Below are positions 44,947 through 56,340 of a stretch of 64,000 nt of DNA, in pieces; the first letter of the stretch is position 1, and the number at the start of each line of letters is the position of its first letter. This DNA comes from Dermanyssus gallinae (Eukaryota > Arthropoda > Arachnida > Mesostigmata > Dermanyssidae). The stretch lies in NCBI GenBank assembly GCA_003439945.1, contig QVRM01001414.1:384001-448000 (forward strand). Reading direction: 5' to 3'. Below the pieces are notes generated by a model. The model ran no database searches and was not told the origin of the DNA. It was given only the letters and a program-made list of their open reading frames with translations. Made by a program: the position numbers and the translations under genes.

Positions 44947-45682
44947 AGTCGGCCGGTTAATCTACCAGCCGTGTCTAGATGTTCGCGTGTAGTACTGTGT
45001 CATGTCACGAATATGCCAAAGAAAGGGAAACCCCGTCGCGCCCAGTAATGGAATTCCTATGAGGTGCACCTGCTTTGCGTCTCTCCGACCCGCATTTAAG
45101 CGGATTCTTAACTTTTTGCCGCACCCTCTGAGACAATGGACTGCCAGCTGTGGTCATTTAGATTTAAACGCCATTTCCGTCCTTCTATTTGTTGCCAAAG
45201 GACAACACTTCGCGGCAGCCTAGCTGCTATGTCAATAGTATCACCATGATGTTTAGCTATTTACACTACCGTAGTAGTGTTGTTACTACAACGCATTCTG
45301 CCACAACAGTTTGAAATGTTGATCATTCTTGATGCGACTATGACTAGAACTAGTTCAATGAGGTATCGCCGAGCGAACCTGGACTGTCTGCCTCTCAATG
45401 TCTGCCAGCAGTCGATACCGACCGTATAAAGCAAGCACTTCAGCTTCTGACTAGTTCGAACAGCTAGGGGCGATCTGCTTTATCCTCTACAGCCTTGAAT
45501 AGCAGAGTGGGGCATCAGATGGCTCGCCATTTAAACACAGGCGTAGCTGAATGATGAAGTCTGTTCAATCAGATCACTGATGTTGTTGTGGTTACGCTGG
45601 CGTTCACTGTTGTTGATTTCCTACTGTTACTACAACTGCTTGTTGTTTCGCTCTACATTGTGACTGGCGATACGGACGGACG

Positions 45683-45974
45683 ATGACCAGCATGATCGGC
45701 CAGGTATCATGTTTGCTGGCTGTTCTTCTAATTTCAAACGCGAAAAATCCAGTACGCACCGGCAACGGACGCCCGGTGGCAAGATCTGGTACGGCGAAGT
45801 TGCCCGCACGGAACTCAAAGTACTATACCGCGAAGTACAGTGCCTGCAAGACGACGAGACCGCTCAATCCTGTTGAGCTTGTGAAGGCGCGCAAGTACGC
45901 TACGGAAGTGTTCAGGAAGTGTGGCTCAAAATTGGTCATCTACTTCGCGACCAAGCATTCGGTCCCGGCGTATG
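45683..45974 (+). CDS. Gene F, coding exon 1: secreted-protein family, second subgroup
   Basis: Joined to 46978-47303 this gives about 205 residues. It starts MTSMIGQVSCLLAVLLISNA, one codon shorter than B, D and E, then YSAC, LNPVELVKARKYATEVF, RKCG and the donor G|GTGAGT. Four mature cysteines are kept. The end of the exon is more diverged than in other copies (ATKHSVPAY). Function unknown. Confidence 0.8.
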
Positions 45975-46104
45975 GTGAGTCATATTGTCGTCGTTGTCGT
46001 CTTGTACCAGGTGTTCTTGGAACGACTACGATTACTGCGAATGAACAAAGCAGTTGACACATTACCACCACAAGGGTCACGTCGCTGCTCGGAACCGTGC
46101 CAAA

Positions 46105-46225
46105 AATGCGCGGGTTCGAGCCCCACCGTTGCACATTTGTATTTCTGGGGGTAGTCCGTCTGAATGAAGCAATGTGAAAAACAGTTCCGTGGACGTTAAA
46201 TCTTGGCTGAGGGTCAGCCCGAATA
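46105..46225 (+). mobile_element. tRNA-derived SINE, family 1, copy 3 (3' part)
   Basis: Starts within the B-box-like GCGGGTTCGAGCCCC, then GTTGCACATTTGTATTTCTG and the tail TTAAATCTTGGCTGAGGG. The tRNA-like head is missing. It lies in intron 2 of gene F. Confidence 0.75.
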
Positions 46226-46890
46226 CTTAACTGTTTAGTAGGTAGCGCAATGATTGAAATTAACATTTGCAGTCAGGCTAGCAGAAAGAAAACGATTGCT
46301 TGAAGAGTCATCTACGCAAGTACGTAATAAATGGCAAAGAGCAGGTAGCCAGCTTTCTACGATAGCAGTCGGTTGTAGAATGCCCTGTGCAGTTCTTAAA
46401 GGCTTGATGTCCACCGACCAGTGAGAAATTAAACGCATGCGCAGCCGGCTTAAGCAAACGTTGCCAACCGGACATCGCTCGACACGTTCGGAGCATGCTA
46501 GCTTTGCTCAAGCGTGCGTGAACAGTAGTACCCCATAGCATCTGCTTCCTCCCTCGCTTTGTAACAGGGGGCATCTTCTCCTGGGGAGCAGTCGAACACC
46601 TGTTGTATGACAATTACGTCAGATAATAGTTTACACCGATTAAACTGTTTTCGTGCATGCCTCAGTGAAAATAAACTGAAAACAACCTGTAGTCATGTCT
46701 CGCTGTAATGTCAAATATAAATGTAGCTGTTGCTCTATTGCACGATAACTTGGACGATTGCGAACGCTAACTAAACTCCTGGACAAGTTAACAAGCTTGT
46801 CTAGGAATCCCGTCACATGAGCCGGGCTAACTATTATCAATCGTTCTTCGTCTACCCTTTGTAAAACTTTGCCCAAAATGGAACGTGTAT

Positions 46891-46892
<2 letters not shown>

Positions 46893-46945
<53 letters not shown>
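46893..46945. repeat. (TA)n tract in intron 2 of gene F (empty insertion site)
   Basis: About 25 TA units, 30 bp before the exon 2 acceptor; in gene E the equivalent tract is split by a LINE stub. Confidence 0.9.
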
Positions 46946-46947
<2 letters not shown>

Positions 46948-46977
46948 TCTAAATGGCCTGTACTGCTTAAATTGCAG

Positions 46978-47303
46978 GTATTATCGTAGTAGCGAGGTAT
47001 CTGTGCACACTTGTGACGATCGGCTTTGCTTATATGGCAGGCGACGGCAGCGTAGTTGTGCGGCAAAACACGACCACAGCCCAGCTTTACAACCTCTCGA
47101 GTGTGTTCGTGCGGTCCTTCGCGAACAGCAAAGCCGTTTTGACCATCCGAAACAAGGGCCGACAACGAACATTCTTGAGCAGCCAATTTGCGGAGTTCTT
47201 GAGCGTTACCGTTCGCTGTGCATTTAACGGTCGCCTGCTGTCACCACGAGATGCGGACTTCGTCAAGCATGCCATCGAGTACTATATAATTATCCTACTA
47301 TAG
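46978..47303 (+). CDS. Gene F, coding exon 2
   Basis: Acceptor TTGCAG; 326 bp; starts IIVVARYLC and ends YYIIILL before TAG. It shares the subgroup signature LTIRN.GR.RTF with E, both cysteines and an NTT plus an NLS sequon. Confidence 0.8.
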
Positions 47304-47383
47304 CCAGGTGAATCGTTGTAGTGCTTAGTGTGAAACTTATATATTTATGACGTTTATTTAAATTAAGGCAATGACGTGTGTTT

Positions 47384-47385
<2 letters not shown>

Positions 47386-47440
<55 letters not shown>
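47386..47440. repeat. (TA)n tract after gene F (empty insertion site)
   Basis: About 26 TA units, uninterrupted; filled by a LINE 3' fragment after gene E. Confidence 0.9.
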
Positions 47441-47445
<5 letters not shown>

Positions 47446-47632
47446 TTTATTTTTTTGCGGTGTTGCGTTGGTCGACATCGCCGTTTGAAATGGACGTTGT
47501 ATTGCAAAGCACGAACCACAGGCCGGCTATTGTAAGATCGGGCCTCAGAAGCTGTCTCTGTTGGATCAGGTTGGACAATACGTTGCCCTGCTGCTGTAGC
47601 CGAGAAATGTTTCTTTGCTGGAAATAGTTCTA

Positions 47633-47633
<1 letters not shown>
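47441..47633 (+). other. Conserved 3' flank block of gene F
   Basis: Contains 'GAAATGGACGTTGTATTGCA' and 'GTTGGATCAGGTTGGACAAT', matching the 3' flanks of E and the earlier units. Confidence 0.65.

Positions 47634-47672
<39 letters not shown>
47634..47672. repeat. (TA)n tract downstream of gene F
   Basis: About 19 TA units; equivalent to the tracts hosting the R1 LINE (gene A) and mariner 2 (gene B). Confidence 0.85.
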
Positions 47673-47674
<2 letters not shown>

Positions 47675-49300
47675 ACTAATTTTTCGGCCGTTGCATCTTA
47701 TAATGTCTTTATAAATGTGTTCTTGCGCCGTCAGTTCTGCACGAAGATCAATATGGCGGTAATGCATATTTCCCGCCGTGACGACATCAATCATGACCAT
47801 ACGATCATTAATGCCGATTGATGACTGATTTGAGTAGATTACCAGTGGGACAGGAACCAAGATGAAAGTAGGTTTGACACCGTTGTATACCGCGTGCATG
47901 TATGTAAAGAAACTGATATTCAAGCTATTGTTTCTGTTTTGTATCTATGTGTTGGAATATAGAGGACACATACGCGTGTATTCTGTTTTTTTTGTACCTC
48001 GTTAGTGTCGCATGTTGTTGTTAATGTCGCATGGTATTATGACACTGGTAAAGGTTAGCGTTTAATTTGTAAGATAGTTGGTTAATCGTAATCAATTAGA
48101 TGCTGTTTTACTCCACTCATTCTCAACTGTTTAAAAACGAACTGCTTAGATCGTAGATATTCGTGCCAAGTCACCCATTAAGCAGATTTCTTCGTTAGTC
48201 CGAGGTGGTTTTGAAGGAGGATCTTTTGAAGGGCATGGCAATCGAGTCCAAGGGTTTTCTCTAACGATTTATATGCAATGTTGAGGCTCCTTTCAATCGC
48301 CGCCTTCACACAGCCCACACATTTTTCAGCCTTTGCCATTTTTAGACGTCCCTCTGAATTTGTACAGACTACTATGTCCAGTTCGAAATTATTCTTACTA
48401 CATATCGTACTTTTTAGGACTAGGGTTTCAGTTCGATTGGTCGATCAAAGCTCTTTAAAATATTCAAATGCACCGTTCGTGCCAAAAGTTAATTCGTACC
48501 AAAGGTTAGCTGTACGCCGCCTAGCAATTGCTATTCTCTCGCACTGTTGTTGTGAGAGAATCGACTCAAATGTTCTGCCTAAGTATCATCAGTAAAGATG
48601 GCGCTCTCCTCCACATAGGTTAGTATCGAGAGGGCTACTTGAGCAGGTTGCAATCGTTGTTGCCACGCAAAAAAAAGTTGTCATACCTTCCATGATCTTC
48701 TCGGTATTAATTACAAGCTTCCAATCAACTTCCGGAAACGGCGCCTTCACGTTGGTACCACACGCATCTTCGGCTCTGGAGCTTGTGAGCGTTTGATAAC
48801 ACAGTGAGTGACGCGCACTTCTACAAGTACACAAACAACGAATTATCTTTCTGTTGTATCCTTAAGTAACTACGTACATTCTTCTCTCACGCGGGCCGTT
48901 TCGCGCATCCTTCGTTTAGTCCTAACGTCAGTAGAGTTCAGCAAGCTTAACCACGGAGAAGCCGCAGCTGCAGCAGCCCAACACGGCAACAGCACACTGT
49001 GTCTTCACGCCTACCAAGCGAATTTCTACTTCCTTCATCCTGGAAAAGTTCAGCCGAATCGAGCCAAAAAGGCTAGAAGCACACGGAGTCCTGCACGTTC
49101 CGCCGACGGATATAAATTCCTGAGTAGAACAAACCGTCCTCCTTTGCAGCACAATTATTATCATATCTAAATCAATTGAATAAGTACGGTGCCATGGCGA
49201 ATACAGGGTAGCAAACATTGATCTTGTGATATGGCGAATACAGGACAGGAACCGCTGTCAATGCAAATAATGACTAGTCCGCAGTTGCCGACTTAAGTTT
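47673..49300. other. Unassigned intergenic sequence after gene F
   Basis: 48150-48265 repeats 41490-41600. Otherwise no gene, RNA or element was recognised; reading frames here are short and featureless. The array of host genes appears to end at F within this window. Confidence 0.45.
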
Positions 49301-49322
49301 GCTTGAGATTTCTTAAGCTTGT

Positions 49323-50132
49323 ATGCAATTCTGCCGCTATGCCAGCTGTAATCTCAGTTTCCACCTATTATGTCGTCAACGTACTGGCCACACGGCAACT
49401 CGTTGCACTCGCGCCCGTGCGTGTAGAAGATGTGGTGCGCACGACCATCTTGCCGCATCATGTCGAAATCGCGCTCGCTGCGTTGATTGCAGGGGCCCTC
49501 ACCCTAGAGGGGACTCGTCTTGCCCCGTTTTCGCGTTAGCTCGCGAGAAAGCCAAGGCCCTGCTTGGGCCGCGTATGCTCCAACATGCGCAGTTGTCGGC
49601 GCCGGCAGCCACCCCGGTCACCGCCCCGGACCCCGTACTCCCTCGACCACGCGAATCGGCACCTGGTACCTATGCGGCGGCGGTACGCCGTTTGGTGATT
49701 CCAGTCTCTTCGGGCGCGGCTACGGAGCCTTCGGCAACGCCCGTTGAGGTCGTGCTCCCCCCCTTCCGACCGATCCCTGCCCTCCGAAAGTTTTTGCTTC
49801 GTTCGATGACGCCGCCATCTATTGAAATGGAGCCCCCTAAACAAGTGGAACGAGTAATGGACGCTGCTCACCGCCCTCCCAAGCGCCGTCGCCAATTGGT
49901 TACGAGTTGATCCGTCCCTCAGGGTCGCGCCGTCCCCCGCAGTCGGTCGCGCTTGCCTAATTCGACAGACGACTTTGACCATGGTTCTTTGTCCAAGGCC
50001 GCATCACTGCTCGCACGTACCAACCCGAAGCTAGCCGACACGCTTCGAGGTATCGTTAAGGCACTGCGTCCGCTGCTAGCTCTGGCGCCGTTGCTGCAAG
50101 GTCTGGTGTCCCCCGCACCCACTTCCCAATGA
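49323..50132 (+). pseudogene. LINE ORF1 with CCHC knuckles, one frameshift
   Basis: 49323-49910 carries Cys/His knuckles (CRRCGAHDHLAASC is a clean CX2CX4HX4C; CVDCRGPH...SCP follows with longer spacing), a proline-rich middle and a basic PPKRRRQ stretch. A frameshift near 49905 is followed by an open end with SLSKAASLLARTNPKLADTL. The last stop (TGA at 50130-50132) overlaps the ORF2 ATG at 50129. The knuckle arrangement resembles R1-type ORF1 proteins, which is unexpected in front of a restriction-like-nuclease ORF2. Confidence 0.72.
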
Positions 50133-51715
50133 CGGACCCTGGCTCATCTTCCTATGCCCCTCCCCAGAGCGCTTCAGTAGCAAGTAACCCCTCTATTAGG
50201 GTTACTTGTCCTAGATGCGGCCGGGACTTCACCCGCCGCGGTCTTGCCATTCATCAAGCTAGATGCCATTCCACGTCTGCGACTGCCGCTCCGTCTCCGA
50301 CTGTATCCTCCGCGCCAACACTCCCGTCGCAGCCGAGACAGCCGCTGATCGGCAGGCTCAGCCTTGCGTCCCAACAATCAAGGGTGATGCGCGAGGTTCC
50401 CCGGGCGGTGAGGCCGTTGGTTGCCGAGCTCCTTTGCGACGTCCTCGACCTTGTGGCGGCCAACAACGACCTCCCCTCGTGGGAGTCGGTCCTGTCATTT
50501 GTTTATGTGTTCCTTCAACTGCCACTTCGCACCTCGTCGTGAATCTCTTTGGCAGCGGCTGTCCGATCGAACCTCCGTGCATTTCGCGATGGCTGGCGCT
50601 GTGAGTATCGCGTAGGAGGTATTAGAAGCAGTCGATGACGTCCTGAGAGCTGTAGCCGGCTTTCCGACCAGTTCGTCCGCTGGTCCTGACGGCTTTCGCC
50701 CGCGCCATCTAAAGGATCTCCTTTCCCCCGGGATCGGACCGACTGGCCGCATCACTTGCCAGAGTGATGAACGTCCTGAGATGAGGCCGACTGCCGGCTG
50801 AGGTCAGGGCGATCGTGTTCGGCGCTAACCTATTCGCACTGCGCAAAAAAGACGCATCAATTCGACCCATTGCCTGCTCTTTTGCGTTACTGAGGATCGC
50901 AGCAAAGATAGCCTGCCGCAAGGCCAAAGAACTTATTATGGAACAATTTGGCCCGCACCAGCTGGGATTCGGCATGGCGGGCGGAACGGAGACTGCCGTA
51001 AATACAGCAAGAACCTTTATCAAGGCAGTCAGTGGTTTGGCGCTGAACACGGCCAAATGCGGTGTTCGCTCCGGAGACAGACCTAGACGACCCCTCATTG
51101 AGTGCCTTACTCGAGCTGCTTCCGGGGTGTAAAGTCGTGGCTGACCACGAAATAAACCTTTTTGGCGCACCGGTTCGCAGCGGGCCGACGCCCAAGACAC
51201 ACGGCCTCAATAAAATACTTGCAAGATCGCTGCGGAGGGCGGGGATTCCCTGCGTCCTGGAACCACCTGGGCTTTCAAGAGACGACGGTAAGCGCCTTGA
51301 CGGTATGACTTTGATACCCTTCTATTAGAGTCGTTTCCTGGTGTGGCATGCGACGGTGACCGACTCTCTGACCTCTTCTCTTGTTGGTCCCGGCGCGTTT
51401 CACCCGGGGACTGCCGTTTCGCAAGCTAAGACCTCAAAGATAAGAAAATATGCGCACATAAGTCGGGCGCACCACTTTTTGCCATTCGCGTTTCAGACGA
51501 TGGGTGGCCCTGGGCCCCTCACGGTAACATTGATCTCTCGGGTTGGCGGCGCGTTACAATACGCGACGATGGACAAGAGGGCCTTCTTTTCCCAGCGACT
51601 GTCCCTGGGGCTCCAAAGAGATAACGCGACCTCAGTGCTCGGAACTATGAGAGACTGGATGGACCCGGACCTTCGCGCCAGGGGGCGGGCAGGACTTCCT
51701 CACGGGCATGAGTGA
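50129..51715 (+). pseudogene. LINE ORF2: C2H2 finger, RT remnant, damaged restriction-like endonuclease
   Basis: A C2H2 finger (CPRCGRDFTRRGLAIHQARCH-like, about residues 30-50) is followed by a frameshift near 50530. RT pieces follow: SSAGPDGFRP, LRKKDASIRPIAC and GPHQLGF. The catalytic palm is deleted. The nuclease segment (51180-51715) has LDG in place of PDG, a stop after it (about 51327) and WHATVTDS in place of WDATVTDS, so the nuclease site is also broken. The terminal tail (QRDNATSVLGTM) is diverged. Confidence 0.78.
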
Positions 51716-51810
51716 TAGAGCGGCTACGGCGCTCAGAAGGAGCAACTAGGTCGACGAGCAGCAACGTCGTGAAGCATTATATATATTCTTCTAAATAAAC
51801 GTCAAAAATA

Positions 51811-51854
<44 letters not shown>
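51811..51854. repeat. (TA)n tract between two LINE 3' ends
   Basis: About 20 TA units with a CA interruption. The plus-strand element ends to the left and a minus-strand fragment's 3' end begins to the right. Confidence 0.9.
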
Positions 51855-51857
<3 letters not shown>

Positions 51858-52060
51858 CATCAAGGTATACATTTGTGATGTAAGAACATGTGCACAGCCC
51901 GCTCGGGGAGTAACTCAAGGCGTTAGGTCCAGGCTTGAGATGGTCGGCACTTGGCTGCTTCCGCTAGGGCTACCGCGTGTCCAGGGCGGGCTGCGCCCGT
52001 ACCGACCGTTGTAGGGGCTAAGGAGTTGGGTACGGTCGCATCCCATAGCAGCAGGTGTGA
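51855..52060 (-). mobile_element. Restriction-like-endonuclease LINE, 3' fragment with internal deletion
   Basis: The 3' untranslated block ('GTTAGGTCCAGGCTTGAGAT') matches the copies at 27.4 and 38.99 kb. The coding tail is deleted, and the sequence jumps to the nuclease region (WDATVPNSLAPTTVGTGAAR, minus strand 52037-51975). Confidence 0.75.
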
Positions 52061-53087
52061 AAAAAGACATATATCACATGTCTCCGATACATTAGCCCTG
52101 AGAACACTTATCGCATCAGCCAATCTAGCCCTTGAGTAGTGCTTCTTAATAAAGTCGCAGCTGCCCCCTTTAGGTAGTTATATCATGAACAGAATCTGCA
52201 CTTGCAATTGTTTTACATATGCGAAGGTATATGCTATATGTGAAAACATGGTATCTGACTGTATTATAGCGTTTGCATGAAAGGTATTTCCCTCGACATC
52301 ATTCTTAACTCAAATGCTATTTCAGGCTTTAGGTGCCAAGTTCCCATAGCACACCTGTTCACCGCCTTTTGAAGTGCAAATAAAGCTTTGTTTTAAGTAT
52401 ACATACTATAGGCAAGCTTATTTTAGATAATCACAAATGACAAAATCACGACTTCTATTTGCTCTGAGCATATGTCTCGGCATTTTTCATAGTCATATTT
52501 TAGTAAAATGAAAAAAAGCACCAGAAGCGTTCTACAGGACACCGGTAGTGCTAGACGGTACATAGATGACGCTGCACTTCGAGTAGCGCCACGTTCTCAC
52601 CCGCTCCTCCGTCCACGGGTTCCACCACAATCTGTAGAACCAGGATAGATTCTATAACCCCTGCGATGAGTGCCGCTGTACATTTTGCGGGCTCATTTAT
52701 CATCATGAGACATGTCGGCCAGCGCCAGTTTTTTGGATGTTTTAGGAAAATATTAGATGCATGTAAGGTAATTGGATTGTGTAACATTATAGAACGGTGA
52801 TTTGAAGTTTAGTTTTAGACGAAAATGTTGAAGTGATTCATGTAGACATAGCGTACGCGTAAAAGGCGCATATATTATATGTGGAATTTGTTCTTATTAG
52901 GCGGTAGCATAGGCGCTGTATGGCAGCAAACGGCATCGATTCGACATCTAACGTACTGTGTTTGTACAAAGTCGAAGAGTTTGTAGCGACGTACATAGCA
53001 TTTCGACTAGGTGAATTGAAATGAAAAACGAAAAAAAGCGTGAAACTTTAACGTAAGACATAACAACATATTGACATTTTTTGATAA
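52061..53087. other. Unassigned sequence
   Basis: AT-rich, with no gene or element recognised. Confidence 0.4.
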
Positions 53088-53250
53088 TTAGTTCCTTTAT
53101 GCGCTGACTGGTTCTCCCGCAAACGTAATTCTTGCACAGCTATGTAGGAGAAAAAGACAGAAAAACTACTTTATAAATGTCATCCTCACTGCCAAACAAG
53201 ACGTTTGGGATTCCATTAAGATGAATTTTTGCTTGCCGAAATTCCGGAGA
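53088..53250 (+). repeat. Partial copy of the foldback element arm
   Basis: 'CTGACTGGTTCTCCCGCAAA' and 'AAGACAGAAAAACTACTTTA' match the right arm of the foldback element at 10270-10400. Confidence 0.7.
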
Positions 53251-54170
53251 TTATTTCCTCTAAGAACAAAATACCTAGTAATAAGATTCTGGCGCGTTGG
53301 CTGTTTAAACATGCGGTAATCGGTGTGGCATTGGTATTCGCTAACACAGGGCAATGTGATACGCTCGCGTGGTAGAAAACACCGACGAGCAAATCGTTTC
53401 ACAAATTTATCCTACACGCTCTGTCAACATCTCTTTTATCAAATGGCATCCATACTTGAGAGCAATGAATCCAGTATGGTACCACAAAGGTTTGATACAG
53501 CTTTAAGTACACATCATGATCCTGTATAATGAAGGAGCGCACTATAAAATTACACATTTTGACAACCTCGGCTATGTGAGGTCTAAACTTCATTTGGCGG
53601 TCGATAATTACTCCAAAGCATTTGCAGAGTGAGAATTCAGGAATGGGTTGGCCATTTAGCATATAATGAATAGTATCTGACATCGTCTTTAGAACGGCAG
53701 ACTTAGAAGTATTTAGTTGCATGTGGTTTTTCTCTGCCCATAAGCATACAGTATCAATCGCTTTCTGTTGAAAAACTATGTTGTTGTTAGTTTTGACTCT
53801 GCATAGATTTTTAAATCATTTGCATACAGCATATATGTAACACCAATATCTCCCAAATTTCTATACAAATACTGTATACATTAGGGGGTTAGGCAGGAAC
53901 CCCGCGAAACACCGGATACACATTTGCCGACGGCGGAATAGCTATCTTCAACTTTGACGACAAATGTACGGTTTTTCCTGTATGCTCTACACCAGTTTAT
54001 GAATCTGGGGCCGATACCTAACGCTGGCATTTTTTCAAAAGCAGATGATGGTCAACGCGATCGAGTGCACGTGAAAAATCAATGTAAACAACATGTATTG
54101 GGTCTACAAAAAGTTTGTTCGGTTTTTTTAATGATTCTCTACGGACAGAACCGAAAAAACTTTTTTAGCA
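53251..54170 (-). pseudogene. Decayed CR1/Jockey-like LINE RT, minus strand
   Basis: Minus-strand pieces in order: DFSRALDRVDHHLLLKK (about 54095-54040), a degenerate GV..G region, a YAND-like motif near 53825 (YADD in active enzymes), then the open 53722-53399 with QLNTSKSAVLKTM, FGVIIDRQMKFRPHI and YQTFVVPYWIHCSQVW. This is the RT palm-to-thumb order. Stops interrupt everything before 53722. Confidence 0.72.
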
Positions 54171-54171
54171 T

Positions 54172-54205
<34 letters not shown>

Positions 54206-54500
54206 TTTTCCAGAATTCGTTTAACAAACTTTGGAATCTAGTACAACTCGGCGAAATAAAAATGTGGGTAGAATGTAATCCAACAGATGCAAAATCCTCC
54301 AAAAACGCAGGTATAGTTAAGTTGTTGATGGAGTGACTGTGAAAAAAAAGGAAAATATATATATATATGGGACCGTCTTCTCCGGAAGGCAAATTTGTTT
54401 AAGTTCAGTAACTTTTTATTGAGCTTAAATTTCCATTATTACATAAATTCAAACAATTATAACTATTCAGGTAATTTTGCAGAAAAGGCTATCTCCCGTG

Positions 54501-54506
<6 letters not shown>

Positions 54507-54542
<36 letters not shown>
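54507..54542. repeat. (TA)n microsatellite
   Basis: About 18 TA units near the 3' side of the U1-like sequence. Confidence 0.85.
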
Positions 54543-54546
<4 letters not shown>

Positions 54547-54600
54547 GATGATTTATTAATCATTTTTAATACGTTTGCACACTCGGCAGTGCTCGCCTAA

Positions 54601-54764
54601 TGGGAGGGAGTTGCGCGAACGCAGACCCCCACTACCAGAATATACATGCCCCGTCTTTCCCAGTTTGGGAAAGTGGCAGGTCTCAGCCCTGCCAAAGTGC
54701 AATGGCAAGACCTCCTCCTAGGATCTCCGCTTTCTTGATCACGGAGGTCCCGGCACCAGGTAAA

Positions 54765-54767
<3 letters not shown>
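54601..54767 (-). ncRNA. U1 snRNA-like gene or pseudogene
   Basis: Read on the minus strand, it begins ATATTTACCTGG, one base from the U1 5' end that pairs with splice donors. It contains CCATTGCACTTTGGC (the U1-70K/U1A loop II region), GTGATCA..A near the loop I region and a terminal stem GTAGTGGGGGTCTGCGTTCG. The length of 167 nt is close to the usual 164. The Sm site region reads ATATTCTGG instead of AATTTGTGG, and the 5' end has a C-to-T change, so it is probably a pseudogene or a diverged variant. (TA)n abuts its 5' end at 54768. U1 starts splicing by recognising 5' splice sites. Confidence 0.8.

Positions 54768-54801
<34 letters not shown>
54768..54801. repeat. (TA)n microsatellite at the U1-like 5' end
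   Basis: About 16 TA units adjoining the first base of the U1-like sequence. Confidence 0.85.
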
Positions 54802-55300
54802 TGGCTGAAGTAGATGCCATCTCTATTGCACAATATAACATACGAGCGCATCATATTCCACAACTCTGTGATATTGGCAAACCGCTAGAGTTTTACAAGA
54901 GAGAGTATGTATTATTATTATTATTATTGTTACATTTTGCCAATAGCTGGCTGCGTTCATCATCAGGGGCACTTAAGTGTACGCCTTAGCAAATCTTTAT
55001 CTATATCTGTACCTAATTTATAATTTAGCCATAATTAGCCAAATTATACCTAATTCATTATTTGGCCAAAATTAGCCGCAGCGTCTGCATATGTTTTTGT
55101 TTGCACAAAAACTTTCTAAGTAAAAAATATGTATACTTATTCTAATTTTTCGAGAAAAATTAGAGAGTTTGTTAACTGTAAAACATGCCATATACGCTCC
55201 TTTGTTACATAGATCTATATTCGTCCTTATATTTATGCATAGGCTTGATTATTAATTGCAGAGTGTGTACAATGAATCCGCTTTTAGTCCCAAATGGGCA
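54802..55300. other. Unassigned AT-rich sequence
   Basis: Contains a short (ATT)n at about 54910-54930; nothing else recognised. Confidence 0.4.
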
Positions 55301-56340
55301 CCCCAGATTTCAAAGCAACGTTTTTGAATAATTTTAAATGATGCGTTGGGCTCCGTTTACCAAGAGCAGATTGAGCGTACGTCAACATGTATTAACACGT
55401 CAACACCGGTTTTAATATAGCGCCTATATTTAGTTTTTTCATAAAGTAAATGTGCAGGAATTTTTCATAAACAACACATCTCGAAATTGCCCTCTTTGAC
55501 TTTGCTATCTTGTTTGAGTGTCTTGTCCAAACATAGTTTTGCATAATTCTAGCTGAATCTCAGTGCTACAGCATCTTATCTCTTCCTTAGAGGCACATGT
55601 GCTTGTAGCTTTGTTGAAATGCATTTTTGATTTTAAAATCCCTAGAGAAAGAAGTCAAATGGCGCTAAATCTAACGACTTAAGCGGTCGATTCTGATCGC
55701 TCAAAGGGGATATTACATTAGGGCGCAAAGAGGATATTACTTGCGCAGTAACGCTTCTGCTTCACGCGGTGTGTGGCAAGTGGCACCTGTTGTCTTGTCT
55801 TGTTGGAACCACATTATTTTGAGAGCTCTACTATCCAATTGAGAGACAAAGATGGGTTATCATGTTTCAATATCGCTTACTAGTCACTGTTTCTGCATCC
55901 TCGGCAGCTAAAAATCCGCATTCATGTTTTGGGATACATATTTTCGTGAAGCTCTGGGGGTTCGTCACTCCACATGTGACAATAATGTTTGTTACACACG
56001 CGTTTAATGGATAATAAAGGTGATCTTACGTTATGTCTCTGAACCCTTTTATATGATACGAAAGTTAATTTTATGTTATATTTGAGCACGATGCCGAATA
56101 TATGATCCCGAATTCGCGACCGCATTCTGGCGAACATTCGTGATGCTTTCTGCTGAACGATCTGGGCAAACATATGTCGATGGTTTGACATCAACAATCG
56201 ACCCAGTTTCCTCATATTTTCCTATCATTCCATTCGCACTTGGAACATTTTGCCTACAAAAATTAGACGCACTTTTCGAATTCGGAGTCAAATGTTCGCC
56301 ATTCGTAAAATTGTGTTGAACTATAGGAGTGCGTTATTTA
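55300..56340 (-). pseudogene. Decayed Tc1/mariner-superfamily transposase, minus strand
   Basis: Minus strand, from high to low coordinate: KYEETGSIVDVKPS and the ITNVRQNAV...YIRHRAQI region (56291-56080), then LKYNIKLTFVSYKRVQ, and at the far end RPLKSLDLAPFDFFL near 55690, which matches the usual PRSPDLTPLDFFLWG block with the catalytic D. Stops and frameshifts occur between them. The order fits the broad insect family with a GS..D...GRP N-terminal region. No inverted repeats were identified. Confidence 0.65.

Larger units (their letters stand above)
49323..51810 (+). mobile_element. Two-ORF restriction-like-endonuclease LINE, internally deleted
   Basis: GC-rich element with a CCHC-bearing ORF1, an ORF2 starting with a C2H2 finger, RT finger region, then the nuclease and 3' region. 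It ends in (TA)n at 51811. The RT palm is missing: the sequence passes from the NTARTFI region directly to ALNTAKCGV, skipping the FRNAFN to YLDDG part seen in the copy at 17-18 kb. Several frameshifts and stops are also present, so this copy is defective. The left border is uncertain. Confidence 0.82.
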
